The notes: generated by a model from the letters alone, not told the origin. Positions 11,601 to 18,569 are shown, counted from the first letter of the stretch. The stretch is DNA of 22,013 nt from Cephalothrix spiralis (GCA_032353305.1 JAUCNG010077773.1:1-22013), one strand, 5' to 3'. Numbers and translations: made by a program.

Positions 11601-14600
11601 CTGCTAACTTGGCGTGTTGATCAATAACTCCATTGACGTAGTATGCGTCGGTTCACCAGTCTAAGGGACCGCTACTATATGCATGCTGTCTATGAGTCAC
11701 GTTCTAAGATCCATATTGTTACAATGGATGTTTAATCGGAATTAAAGGCTCTGGACCTCTGGTGCTATCATACTAAACATCGATATTTCATTATCTGATT
11801 TACCCGATACCCAAAATTTTCTAACTCCCTACGTACCGTTAAAATGCCTATTCTTATCCCGGCCGTAATGTATTCCATGCTATCCTTCATTTCTATACGT
11901 TGTTGCCACGTGACTAATAAAATCTTTTGCGATACGTCGATACCAGGAATTATTTCCATTTCCTAATAAGTTCAGCCGCCCCACGATCACTAAATCAATA
12001 TTTTAAATCCATCTACCCGTCTTCATCCTTTAATGATCTTTAATCTTGGGAAATCCGTGGAGATCCGGAGAAAGTCGAATTCGAGGAATTCCGGAAATTT
12101 TTCCGGAAAATCCGGGAGATCTCGAAAAACTCCGGAGACCCAGAGATTTCTGGAGTTCCAGGAAAATCAGGGCCTCGTTACTATTCAGGATATCTCAAAC
12201 TCCTGCCTTAATACCTTAGTATAGGTCTTTTTAAATTGTCCGAATATTGAAATCAGCCGTTAATCAAATTAAAAGTATGATTAGTATAGTACAAAATTAT
12301 TTCGTTTCCACTATCATCGAAAGTAAAAAACAAAAGATGTTTTAGAATTTAGACATTCGTTTATATTTATCCGTGAAATAAATTGTGTAGGCTACATAAA
12401 TAATATTATACTATCTTGTACCAAGAGCATATGGCGTGTCATATGCTCTTGACTATACTGATCCGTCGTCGATCTCGGAAATTTACTAGGGCCTTGCACT
12501 ATCTTACTTTCCCGCGGACTACCCTTTTGGAACGCTGCACCTGACTGCACTGGATCTTACATTCCCAGTTCAATCGGAAGTCGGGTTCGGAAGTCGGGTC
12601 GGGTCGGGTCTAGTTATGAGACCTTGCGGAAATTTTGTTTGATGTCTTCTCAGATCATTATGATATATTTTGAATTATGCTTATTTAAATGATATATACT
12701 TCGATGATTAAAAAGACTTAGAGGTATTTATGCTACTATATTTATTGATCGATCGTCTACATAATTTTCCTTATATGTTATTTTATTCTCATATCAGAGT
12801 AAATGCGAAAATCTACGCTAATAGGGGAAGGTGGGACACCTCAGATATTTTGCCTATCGTATTATTATGTCCTATAAAAATTCCCTTAATTGCGCGGTAC
12901 ATCACTGATTTTAAAGAGTTTGTAAATGGCCATCACAACCTGATTGAAGATATTGATATTCGATACTTTTTAGTTAATATATCGTTTTCAAATCCCAATC
13001 AAAATGGAATATTTATACTGAGATATTAGGTCATTAATTGGTTTTTATGTTGCTTATAAAGAGTTGATTAAAAATCAAAATACATTTAGAATATTCCCCT
13101 TTATGGAATTTAAGAGCCCTCTCTCTCGATTTATAATGGCGAGGTGTCGGAAAAAACCTGGTTCATTATAGATCATTATAGGATTTTATATAGTTCGATA
13201 GTTAGTCTATAGTTTGATATACAAAATTCATGTCTAGCTAATCGCGGCGCGTAAATGAGGGGCTTATCGAAATCCCAAACGTTAACCAATCCCGGAGGGG
13301 TAATAAGAAGGTCCCAAGGGTTTTTAAGTAGGCGTAGGATGAGTTTTTTTCGCTAACGTAGGCGTAGGATGACGGAAAATCCTTACCGTAGGCGTAGGTA
13401 GAGCATACCGTAGGCGTATAAGCGTATGGGCTTAAATCTACGTAGTCGTTATCGTAGGGGCTATATAATTAACGTAACCGAATGACTCAAAAAGACGTAA
13501 CCGTAAGCGTAGGCAGATCATTAAATGAATATAAAAACGCCAACTTCATCCCCAACCATATTTGAATTTCAACGTACTACGCCGTTTTTGTGCGGCTAAT
13601 AGCATTTTACGTTTTTGCCGACTTGGCGTATCTGAAAATGAGGTACGTCTGGCGTATATTGGCGTTCCCTTATATTCGCCAATAAGCTCATGGCGTAGGC
13701 TATTTCATCGGAACAAAAAATGACTATTTTCCGAGCACTTTTAAACTTTCTACCCTCGGCGGCTCAGCGAGGGGCAAATCACTTCGGGTAATTACTGTAC
13801 AAGCAATTAATTATTAATTAATTATTATTAATTAATTATTAATTTTTATTATTTTTTATTAATTGTTATCATTTGTGTCATTCGCCACTGAAGAAGGTTA
13901 ATAAACACCGAAAATTTTGCCTATGCGTCTCTTATTGTTCTTTGAGTCAGAGGATATCTATTTTTGCCTTAATTAACTTTTATTATTAATTATTAATAAT
14001 AATGATTAATAATTATTACATGTAATTATTATTTTTATTACTGTACACCAACAATGGGAGTGATTTGCCCCTCGCGGCGCAGTGCTTCCATATCGATTAA
14101 ACGAAGTTTCTCAAATTTCGTTTCTAACTCAAAATTTCCTTTCGCCTCACTTTGCTCGGCTCTCACAAATAGGTGTTATGTTGTATGTGTAATTGAATGC
14201 GCGCTTAATAAATAAGTTTTACTCTGTATGTTTTCTTGATCCCTATAAATCTCAACTATTCCTAGTAGCCCTTTGCGAATTTTGCGTACGATGAATATTA
14301 TAATAAATGATGTTATGCATTTCAGTGCCAGAGAGCACCTTAAAATCGCATTTTAGTAGCAATACATATTAAAAAGAACTCAAAACATTTCCTCGCCTTG
14401 CTTCACTCGGCTCGATTATGAAATGATATAGATGATGTTGTTGCAAGAGGGCGCAAAATTTTTCTATTAAGTCATAAAATATTTTCAGGCGAGTCAAGTC
14501 TTATTTTGTCGTAATCTAGCTAGTGCTTCTCTTTTTATTGGGATATACTGTATATTTTTTATTTCCAACATCGTTTGCACAACTGGTTTGCACGATATTT

Positions 14601-16248
14601 TTGACCGATATCTCTTCAATGTTATCAAGATTTCAGTGGGGAAACCACGGGAAAACCCACTACACCCCTAGTCTGGTTCATATTCATATTTGAAGCTAAA
14701 ATGATCTCGAACTATGCCAATGTTGTCGGATAACTAGTCAACTGGGAAAACCCAAGTCGATAAATGTATACGTCACAGAACAATCTCGTTCCTACTCTGT
14801 GTATCGATCCTACTATACTACGGCAGGTGATATTGAATGTTCTGTGGATGTTTTATTTGCAAACGTTAATGTTAATGTAGTTAAGGGACCGTCGTTAGAT
14901 TCTGTAAAATAGGTATAACTAAGAACATTATTTTGCCCAGTTCTATTACGACTTTTGCTTTCAAACATGTTATAAAATTATTTACAAGTCCAGAAACATT
15001 ATTTTTGAGTATTCTGTCTAGATTCTTCTAAATATTGATATTTATTTTCATTTACTGCTCCTTAAAATCTGGTATACTGTATATGTTCATGCGTTTATGA
15101 TCTTGGATATATTTTGTCGTTTGTCCTAATCCCTCGGCTTGTCATAAAAGAGTGTCATTGGCTTATGGATTTAAATAACCCTTATTAGGTTCGAGGATTT
15201 TTATTTTTTTTGGTGTAAGATTTCTTTTTTATTTAAAACTTTCATTTTTGTCAGTGAGTAGGACAAATAAGGAATCAGTAGGATCTTATGATAACGTATG
15301 GATTCAGTTTAATTTTAATCTTTACTCATAAATCATTTTTTTTAGAGATTTGTGATTTGTTTATAACTTTTTGTTTTTTAGGGATTTTTTCTCTCGGAGT
15401 AGGGTCGTTTTCCGCCTACATTAGTCTAGTAAACGAGAGGCAGTAACCTTGCTCTACGTATTAAAAATCAAGGGTAACTTTAAGAATTTAATGATAGGAA
15501 GGAAAATACATCAGTGATCATTCAGTGAACTTTAGCACAATACTCCTCCCATGCACACAGATGTGATCATTCGAGACTTAGCTGGTTTTGGCTCATCTCG
15601 AAGTGCATGCGCGCAATATCCAATGTATAGTTGGATAGTTCCGCGATGTTCTTATTAAAATAGCCCTTGGGATCGATTGAAAAAAATACCCAAGGTCTAA
15701 ATCGACCCCGGTGCTGTGACACATGAGGTAGTGCGCTCGCCTTCCAATCGGAAGGTTGCAGGTTCGAGACTCCCTAGGGGTAAGAACCCGAAGACAGACC
15801 GGATCAGACTGGGTTGCTCAGTCAATATAAATACGACTCTAATCGGTATATATGAAAGCTAAACTGAAATTACCCTTGAGAATCAAAATGATCTTGGCTA
15901 TACTTTGCAGTTTTCTCAACATTTTTGATTTACATTAGCTACTTGTTATATGTCTTATATATGTACATCGAGTGACAGAGGAAATTTCATATTACATAAG
16001 CAGAGCAGTATAACTTACATTAATGGAAAAGAGGTTGTGAATTTAAAAAATGTGTATAAAGTCCATTAAAATATAAATGTACTTCTTATTGTTTTCAGAG
16101 TTTCAGACAAAGTTTGTCCGACGAACAAAACACATTACAAGCCCCAGCTAGTCCGTCAAGTCCCGCAGGCAACCGAAATTATGGAAGCACCAATAACCTT
16201 CTGAACACTTCGGATACGGCGCCTCTTTTGAATATCAATGATGATTAG
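2452..16248 (+). CDS. DUF21/CBS membrane protein of plant/Mam3 type (CNNM/CorC superfamily), nine coding exons
   Basis: Joining nine exons at GT-AG sites keeps one frame of 468 codons and a stop, with exon phases compatible at all eight junctions. Residues 1-36 have NxT sequons at N7 and N21, consistent with an outside N-terminus. A DUF21 transmembrane domain spans about 37-185, with helices near 37-66, 94-116, 121-143 and 149-184. It carries family blocks [13 protein letters not shown] (54-66), [15 protein letters not shown] (96-110) and LLFGEVFPQ (136-144). A CBS pair follows (about 237-392): [12 protein letters not shown] and GILLVKRLI in the first, then [19 protein letters not shown] and [17 protein letters not shown] in the second. 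A polar Ser/Asn tail ends the protein. It lacks the long extracellular N-terminus and C-terminal cyclic-nucleotide-like domain of vertebrate CNNMs, so it is the compact plant/yeast type. DUF21 relatives export or transport Mg2+; the role of this subgroup in animals is inferred. Intron lengths are 564, 428, 367, 1042, 1696, 1668, 973 and 5652. Confidence 0.93.
3176..3434 (+). CDS. DUF21 gene, coding exon 2 (core of DUF21)
   Basis: It completes G54 and runs to the first two bases of E140. The acceptor is TTGCATAG|G and the donor GA|GTAAGA. It holds the most conserved DUF21 blocks, [14 protein letters not shown], then [18 protein letters not shown], then [18 protein letters not shown]57, N107 and E140 are polar residues inside predicted helices; related transporters place Mg2+ contacts in such positions, but I did not align them residue by residue. 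Confidence 0.95.
3863..3922 (+). CDS. DUF21 gene, coding exon 3 (60 bp)
   Basis: This short exon completes E140 and encodes [19 protein letters not shown] plus two bases of W160. The acceptor is TTTTACAG|GG and the donor TG|GTAGGT. It carries the conserved FGE-x-x-P-Q motif across the junction, which confirms the splice choice. Confidence 0.92.
4290..4509 (+). CDS. DUF21 gene, coding exon 4 (last helix and juxtamembrane segment)
   Basis: It completes W160 and ends after K233 in phase 0, at donor AAG|GTAGTT. It encodes the last membrane helix, then [12 protein letters not shown] and [15 protein letters not shown], the amphipathic block that follows the membrane in this family. A highly acidic stretch ([15 protein letters not shown]) precedes [10 protein letters not shown], the family's lead-in to the CBS pair. 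Confidence 0.94.
5552..5659 (+). CDS. DUF21 gene, coding exon 5 (start of CBS pair)
   Basis: Thirty-six codons in phase 0 on both sides: acceptor TATTTTTAG|GGA, donor ATG|GTAAAG. It encodes [20 protein letters not shown] and the rest of residues 234-269. The ALD-x-R-x-K-x-x-R-x-x-M-x-P pattern is the standard entry into the first CBS motif of DUF21/CorC proteins. Confidence 0.93.
5803..6183. mobile_element. Near-complete palindromic foldback MITE in intron 5
   Basis: The whole 381-bp block folds on itself about 5993. The left end TATACAATTAGATTG mirrors CAATTGTATA at 6174-6183. GAGGGCAAAAT (5829) mirrors ATTTTGCCCTC (6148), ATTGGCGGGTAGTTG (5872) mirrors CAACTACCCGCCAAT (6125), and AGGTCTTGGAAAATGC (5923) mirrors GCATTTTCCAAGACCT (6083). 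The arms carry a 12-base C run (5842-5853) and G/C runs in the loop. There is no coding capacity. TA is present at both ends, compatible with a TA target, but the boundary is ambiguous. Confidence 0.8.
6290..6418 (+). repeat. Three CpG-rich direct repeats (CCGYCGACG) in intron 5
   Basis: CCGCCGACGG starts at 6290, CCGTCGACGA at 6336 and CCGCCGACGA at 6405. The first two are followed by TTCTC-x-GACAT, so the repeat unit is at least 25 bp; the third is cut short after GAGATTTA. Spacing is 46 and 69 bp. The CpG content stands out against the AT-rich surroundings. Confidence 0.5.
6558..6608 (+). pseudogene. Fragment matching the 5' end of 18S (SSU) rRNA
   Basis: AGTTGATCCTACCAG, TCATATGCTCGTCTCTAAGA and TAAAGCCAT follow the start of eukaryotic 18S rRNA (GGTTGATCCTGCCAG, TAGTCATATGCTTGTCTCAA, AGATTAAGCCATGCATGTCTAA) in the same order. 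Differences are a few substitutions, loss of one AGT of the tandem AGTAGT, and a deletion in the GCATGT segment. The match begins almost exactly where mature 18S begins and fades after about 50 bases. It is on the same strand as the gene, in intron 5. Recognition is from memory of the conserved sequence; the rest of 18S is absent. Confidence 0.75.
6744..6843 (+). repeat. Six-unit tandem array of a 16-bp repeat (left arm)
   Basis: Units start at 6744, 6760, 6776, 6792, 6808 and 6824, exactly 16 bp apart, with a partial GACC at 6840. Consensus GACCAAATTGTTGAAT; examples are GACCAAATTGTTGAAC and GACCACATTGTTGAAA. The second unit is the most diverged. The array pairs with an inverted array at 7055-7168. 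Confidence 0.88.
7055..7168 (-). repeat. Seven-unit tandem array of the same 16-bp repeat, inverted (right arm)
   Basis: Units start at 7055, 7071, 7087, 7103, 7119 (18 bp), 7137 and 7153. Read on the minus strand they give GACCGTAATGTTGAAA, GGACAAATAGTTGAAT, AACCGTAATGTTGAAT, TGACAAATCGTTGAAA and so on. Two subtypes (xACCGTAATGTTGAA and GGACAAATxGTTGAA) alternate, implying a 32-bp higher-order unit. The + strand frame through the array is open but only reflects the repeat. Confidence 0.88.
7356..7572 (+). CDS. DUF21 gene, coding exon 6 (CBS1 end, CBS2 start)
   Basis: Seventy-two codons plus one base (residues 270-341 and the first base of S342). The acceptor is TTCATGTAG|GTT and the donor CGAA|GTGAGT. 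It encodes [30 protein letters not shown] and [13 protein letters not shown]. The split AGT codon restores the family string GRSHMSVVVD with exon 7, fixing the donor in preference to the GT at 7567. Confidence 0.95.
7662..7687. repeat. TA microsatellite in intron 6
   Basis: A run of TA dinucleotides interrupted once by GA, about 90 bases after exon 6. Simple repeat with no other content. Confidence 0.8.
7815..7885 (+). mobile_element. Possible degraded tRNA-derived SINE head
   Basis: TGATCTCAGTG (7824-7834) resembles a pol III A box and GTTCGATCCCC (7861-7871) a B box. The A-to-B spacing is about eight bases shorter than in a tRNA and no cloverleaf stems are clear. A SINE remnant is the likeliest reading, but chance is possible. 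Confidence 0.3.
8110..8185 (-). mobile_element. tRNA-like SINE remnant on the minus strand
   Basis: On the minus strand, TGGTTGAGGTAC (A-box-like, complement of 8157-8168) is followed 40 bases later by GGTTCAAATAG (B-box-like, complement of 8118-8128). Between them CCAGG-TTCGTGA-CCCAG forms a weak anticodon-like arm with a 7-base loop. The T stem is degraded, so this is not a working tRNA gene. Confidence 0.4.
8517..8555. repeat. Small inverted repeat in intron 6
   Basis: AATGAATAGTCAG (8517-8529) and CTGGCTATTCATT (8543-8555) pair over 13 bases with one G-T mismatch and a 13-base loop. No element around it is recognised. Confidence 0.55.
9093..9133. repeat. Bulged hairpin in intron 6
   Basis: CGGACAGAAGCG (9093-9104) pairs with CGCTTCT (9117-9123) and GTCCG (9129-9133), leaving a five-base bulge GTACT. 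It may be the core of a small decayed foldback repeat. Confidence 0.45.
9241..9317 (+). CDS. DUF21 gene, coding exon 7 (CBS2 linker)
   Basis: It starts after ACTTTTACAG, completes S342 and encodes [19 protein letters not shown] and on to T367, ending ACG|GTAAGA in phase 0. The Ser/Asp-rich part is a loop inserted in CBS2 before its last strand; plant homologues also have a variable loop here. A foldback element begins at 9325, just inside the following intron. Confidence 0.9.
9325..9537. mobile_element. 213-bp foldback MITE starting seven bases after the exon 7 donor
   Basis: TGATGCC at 9325 mirrors GGCATCA at 9531-9537. GGAACC (9345) mirrors GGTTCC (9512), and TGAAATGGCTAGGTGA (9361) mirrors TCACCTAGCCATTTCA (9486-9501). 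The arms are about 55 bp with indels and the loop contains no ORF. The left end lies within intron 7, at donor position +8, leaving GTAAGAC intact before it. Confidence 0.75.
10291..10446 (+). CDS. DUF21 gene, coding exon 8 (CBS2 end)
   Basis: Fifty-two codons, phase 0 both sides (acceptor AATTTGCAG|AAA, donor AAG|GTAAGA). It encodes [20 protein letters not shown] and [10 protein letters not shown], then a basic helix ([21 protein letters not shown]). The GII[19 protein letters not shown] string is diagnostic of the plant/Mam3-type family. Confidence 0.95.
10478..10493. repeat. Palindrome CCGGTTCCTGAACCGG near the start of intron 8
   Basis: A perfect 7-bp stem (CCGGTTC/GAACCGG) around a CT loop, 31 bases past the exon 8 donor, within weaker outer pairing (ATGG at 10471, CCAT near 10500). 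It may be the outer end of the neighbouring foldback element. Confidence 0.5.
10500..11278. mobile_element. C-rich foldback element with internal tandem repeats, intron 8
   Basis: TACAACACGGATGATG (10586) mirrors CATCATCCGTGTTGTAC (11160-11176). The match extends outward through a GGGG tract (10567) against CCCCCT (11191) and TTTTGGG against CCAAAAC-like blocks. The right end has the self-complementary GGCTGGCGCAGCCCC. Outer limits are approximate. No transposase is visible; it is a non-autonomous DNA-type element inserted in the last intron. Confidence 0.6.
10630..10805 (+). repeat. Three degenerate 53-61 bp tandem units starting with C runs
   Basis: Units begin at 10630, 10683 and 10744. 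Each opens with a C tract (CCCTCCACCCCC, a run of C, CCCCCACCCCC), followed by an AAAATTG-like segment, a TTTTTCCT segment and an AT-rich end. They fill the interior of the surrounding foldback element. Confidence 0.55.
11279..12030. other. Intron 8 interior with no recognisable feature
   Basis: Unique-looking AT-rich sequence. The minus-strand reading frame at 11768-11959 has no family features and lies inside an intron of the + strand gene; I treat it as chance. Confidence 0.5.
12045..12170 (+). repeat. Degenerate CCGGAAA/CCGGAGA-rich patch
   Basis: Short imperfect copies of (A)AATCCGG, GATCCGGAG, TTCCGG and CTCCGGAGA recur every 8-12 bases, with local palindromes such as TTCCGGAA and AGATCTCG. 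The + strand frame across it (12033-12224) is Ser/Arg/Lys-rich merely because of the repeat. Confidence 0.5.
12422..12451. repeat. Perfect 12-bp stem hairpin
   Basis: CAAGAGCATATG (12422-12433) and CATATGCTCTTG (12440-12451) are exact reverse complements around the loop GCGTGT. It lacks a T tract and sits in an intron. Its origin is unknown. Confidence 0.75.
12574..12610 (+). repeat. Short tandem repeat TCGGAAGTCGGGT/CGGGT
   Basis: TCGGAAGTCGGGT occurs twice (12574, 12587), followed by two further CGGGT copies ending at 12610. A small GC-rich minisatellite in AT-rich sequence. Confidence 0.6.
12611..13320. other. Intron 8 interior, no gene supported
   Basis: A 99-codon + strand frame (12730-13029) is open, but has no recognisable domain, no splice or promoter context and AT-driven composition, so I do not call it a gene. 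Nothing else is recognised. Confidence 0.5.
13327..13515 (+). repeat. Cluster of CGTAGGCGTAGG motifs
   Basis: GTAGGCGTAGGATGA at 13328 and 13358, CGTAGGCGTAGGTAG at 13387, CGTAGGCGTATAAGCGTA at 13409, CGTAGTCGTTATCGTAGG near 13441 and CCGTAAGCGTAGG at 13501 are degenerate copies with irregular spacing of about 20-60 bases. A looser scatter (GGCGTA, ACGT) runs on to about 13700. The high CpG density contrasts with the surroundings. Confidence 0.6.
13754..14084. mobile_element. AT-rich foldback element bounded by a 16-bp perfect inverted repeat
   Basis: CGAGGGGCAAATCACT (13768-13783) and AGTGATTTGCCCCTCG (14059-14074) are exact reverse complements. Weaker GC-rich pairing continues outside (GGCGGCTCAG against GCGGCGCAGTG), and TTAATTATTAAT-type palindromic runs lie inside both arms. 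No ORF is present. It looks like a MITE of about 330 bp. Confidence 0.6.
14085..15700. other. Intron 8 interior, nothing recognised beyond short GC-rich repeats
   Basis: CGCCTCACTTTGCTCGGCTC (14134) and CGCCTTGCTTCACTCGGCTC (14393) are two related 20-bp stretches, the only repeat I can support here. No exon-like frame with good splice sites was found. Confidence 0.45.
15706..15865 (+). mobile_element. tRNA-derived SINE
   Basis: A pol III A box (TGACACATGAGG, 15717-15728), the stretch GGTAGTGCGCTCGCC, an anticodon-like arm (CCTTCC-AATC-GGAAGG, 15740-15755) and a B box (GGTTCGAGACT, 15761-15771) stand in tRNA order and spacing. The D-arm-to-B-box text is that of tRNA-derived SINE heads. A non-tRNA body follows (from CCTAGGGG). 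The 3' end is approximate and no A tail is clear. The tRNA head is too altered to be a functional tRNA gene. Confidence 0.72.
16099..16248 (+). CDS. DUF21 gene, coding exon 9 (C-terminal tail and stop)
   Basis: After a 5.65-kb intron the acceptor TGTTTTCAG|AGT opens a 49-codon frame ending in TAG 16246-16248. It encodes [10 protein letters not shown], a Ser/Pro stretch, [10 protein letters not shown] and [11 protein letters not shown]. The tail is low complexity and polar. Its APLL-like end resembles acidic dileucine sorting signals (TAPLL), which is inference. Phase 0 and the good acceptor support it; additional small exons within intron 8 cannot be excluded. Confidence 0.85.
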   Translation, partial: SFRQSLSDEQNTLQAPASPSSPAGNRNYGSTNNLLNTSDTAPLLNINDD

Positions 16249-16637
16249 GTTAAGTCAAGATGGAGCAGTGTCGGAAGTCTTTAATTTAGTATTATGTCAA
16301 TGCTCCGTCCAAAAAAAATATTCCCAATTTTGGTGCTGATATGATGTGTGATTTCACGTATGCAAAGCAAAACTTGATTGGTTTGTTTTTAAAACCATAC
16401 GATTTTTAATGGAAATTTATTAGGTTGGAGGAAGTCGAACCCGAAACAGGTACACTGCCTTGGCTGCGCAAAAACAGATCAAAGCCTGTTTTGGACCATG
16501 CTGCTCAATGGATCTCCAATCTCCAACATAATCAATGGTTAGTTCTCCACCATGATCAATGGTGTAGTGGTGTTAAATTATGACATAGATTCAACATATG
16601 AAATAGGCTATGGGAATCCACTGTTAAGCATTCGAAA

Positions 16638-16868
16638 CAGCGACATCTATTATAATATTTGATAACAGCGAAATCTATTCAGAAATAGCGACATACATGT
16701 ATATTTATTGTTCTATATAGCGACATCTGTATTTGTTAGTAAAAAAGTTTAAAGCTGGTCTGTGACTGGCCGTCTTTAAGTTTTAACTGTCAGATACAGA
16801 TGGCTGTTAGATTGTACATTCATATATAGATGGCATAAAATAGTTTTTACATTTACATAAAGATGGCC
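16638..16868. repeat. Opposed arrays of a CAGCGACATCT motif in the 3' UTR
   Basis: Forward copies: CAGCGACATCT 16638, CAGCGAAATCT 16666, TAGCGACATAC 16686, TAGCGACATCT 16718. Reverse copies: AGATGGCTG 16798, AGATGGCAT 16828, AGATGGCC 16861. Spacing is 20-33 bases in both arms, so the transcript could fold back on itself. Confidence 0.6.
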
Positions 16869-17195
16869 TATATATATTAAGTCCATGCTTATGATTAATG
16901 TCTTCACTGTTGATTATAAAGAGACTTACAATACACAAGCAATTGTGATATTCATTATTTTGAAAAAGTGAGTCGCAACTATTATAATTTTATTAACAAA
17001 AAATAAGTATCTTTGAACTTGATAAACCTAGCTATGGGAAACTGTCCTTGAACGAATCTTAATGAGTAAAATTTTTTCTTATTTTTCATAAAGTAGAATT
17101 CATAATTACCTTAATTATATTCCTACTCAAAGATTTACCAAGATTAAGGCATTTACAATCTACAGAACACAATGCTGCACTAGTATACAGAATAC

Positions 17196-17201
17196 AATAA
17201 A
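17196..17201 (+). terminator. Candidate polyadenylation signal AATAAA
   Basis: First exact AATAAA downstream of the DUF21 stop codon, about 80 bases before a transposon copy. T/G-rich sequence follows. Choice of this signal is inference. Confidence 0.35.
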
Positions 17202-17279
17202 TATATTCGCTCAAGTATCCAATTGTAAATGTGGAATCTGTAGAATGTAGATTAAGTGTAGCATAAATAATGTATTATA

Positions 17280-18557
17280 CAGGGTGTCCCAATATAATGG
17301 AAAAAAGCCAGATTTCGTCATATCGCGACTTAATTATGAATTTTCCATGTCGCTGCATGGGATCAGTAGAAAGAACATATTCTTCTCTTTTAAATTAAAT
17401 AAATTTGGTGCAAATCTGTCCGACAACAACTGAGCTACATAATTATTTTATTTTGGTAAGGAAGTCGATTTGTATAACCATAAAATACAAAAGAGGTAAA
17501 AAATATAATATTTAAATAGCTATGGATATAAAAATTTACTACCGTTGTATTTTACAAGCTTCATAAGTTTCCCCAAAGGACCAAAACGTTTTATTTCCCC
17601 ATTTATACTGATTTATAGGCGGTAAATCCTATTATAAATGAACGTCCTTTCTCGAAAGAAAAAATTGTGTTTTTATGACTTTTTAATTTAGATAAATTTC
17701 TTATTCTATTTACTACATGTACTTAATTTTGAAACGCTTACCTTATTGAATAACACTAGTATTGTTAAAGTTCAGAAAATAATTGCAAGGTGTCACTGCA
17801 TTTCTGGATGTATCATCCTTATCCGCAGATATTAGAATTTAATATTTTCAAACCAATACGTACTTCTAATTCAAGAATTCTGTTAGCAAAAATGTCTGGC
17901 TAAACCTACATCTCTCAGATGATAAAATATTCATTTATTCGTTGCTTTACCCCTTTTGGGATTATCTCGAACTTCGATATAAACAGTGTGTCCCAATATT
18001 ATGAAAAACAGCCAGATGATGTCACATTGTGACTTAATTATGAATATTTTAATAATTGCAAAAAATACTCATTTGAGAAAATGGTCTACTCTCCCGAATA
18101 AATTTTTTTTGGTTCAGATCGGTTCATAACTAAGGGAGCTACGATGATTCTCCTGAAGAACCTCTGGTCTCATTTTCCCCACTCTAAATCCCATACTAAA
18201 TCGAGAGAATGCTATTTTCAATCACTCTGAAATTAATCTGGAATATTTTCAGCAGTGCATTTAAATTTTTTCAATTTTTTTGTGAATAGTAAATTTTTAA
18301 AAATTAAAAAGTCATAAAAAATTACATTTCCGAGAATCATATTTTCGAGAAAGGACGTTCATTTGGGGAAATTTAACTTTGTGGTCCTTGGGGAAAATTT
18401 ATGTAGCTCAGTTGTTGTTCGACAGATTTGTACTAAATTTATTTCATTTGAAAGACCAGACCATGATCTCTAGTGGTCACTAGAAGCGATGGTCAATTCA
18501 TTATTATGTCACACTATGACGTCATCTGGCTGTTTTTCATAATATTGGGACACCCTG
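17280..18557. mobile_element. Mariner-type MITE with long inverted arms and TA flanks
   Basis: The left end CAGGGTGTCCCAATAT (17280) and right end ATATTGGGACACCCTG (ending 18557) are exact inverted termini, flanked by TA on both sides (17278-17279, 18558-18559), as in Tc1/mariner elements. The CAGGGTGTCCC terminus is common in that superfamily. Arms pair for several hundred bases with indels: CAACAACTGAGCTACATAA against ATGTAGCTCAGTTGTTG, and GAACGTCCTTTCTCGA against TCGAGAAAGGACGTTC. No transposase frame is present, so it is non-autonomous. Confidence 0.82.
17984..18240 (+). repeat. Third, internal copy of the mariner-type terminus
   Basis: CAGTGTGTCCCAATATTATG and the following GCCAGATGATGTCACATTGTGACTT repeat the left terminus in direct orientation inside the element, and match the right arm even more closely in inverted orientation. 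Thus 17984-18557 is itself a 574-bp TIR unit, although its left side lacks a TA. Confidence 0.7.
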
Positions 18558-18569
18558 TATTATAGAAGT

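Larger units (their letters stand above)
16249..17225 (+). other. Probable 3' UTR of the DUF21 gene
   Basis: After the stop at 16248 no frame continues. The first canonical AATAAA I find is at 17196-17201, followed by GT-rich sequence (TGTAAATGTGGAATCTGTAG), which would give a 3' UTR of nearly 1 kb. Longer forms using later signals are possible. Confidence 0.45.

Noticed and set aside
12033-12224. 63-codon Ser/Arg-rich frame
   Set aside because: Produced by the degenerate CCGGAAA repeat rather than by selection for a protein.
12730-13029. 99-codon open frame on the + strand
   Set aside because: No recognised domain, AT-driven composition and no splice or promoter context inside a long intron; random frames of this size are expected here.
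12832-13149. GGGACACCTC / GAGGTGTCGG inverted pair
   Set aside because: Similarity stops after about ten bases on each side, so no element can be supported.
16425-16500. B-box-like GGTTCGACTTCC on the minus strand in the 3' UTR
   Set aside because: The nearest A-box-like sequence is only about 29 bases away, too close for a tRNA head, and no stems form.
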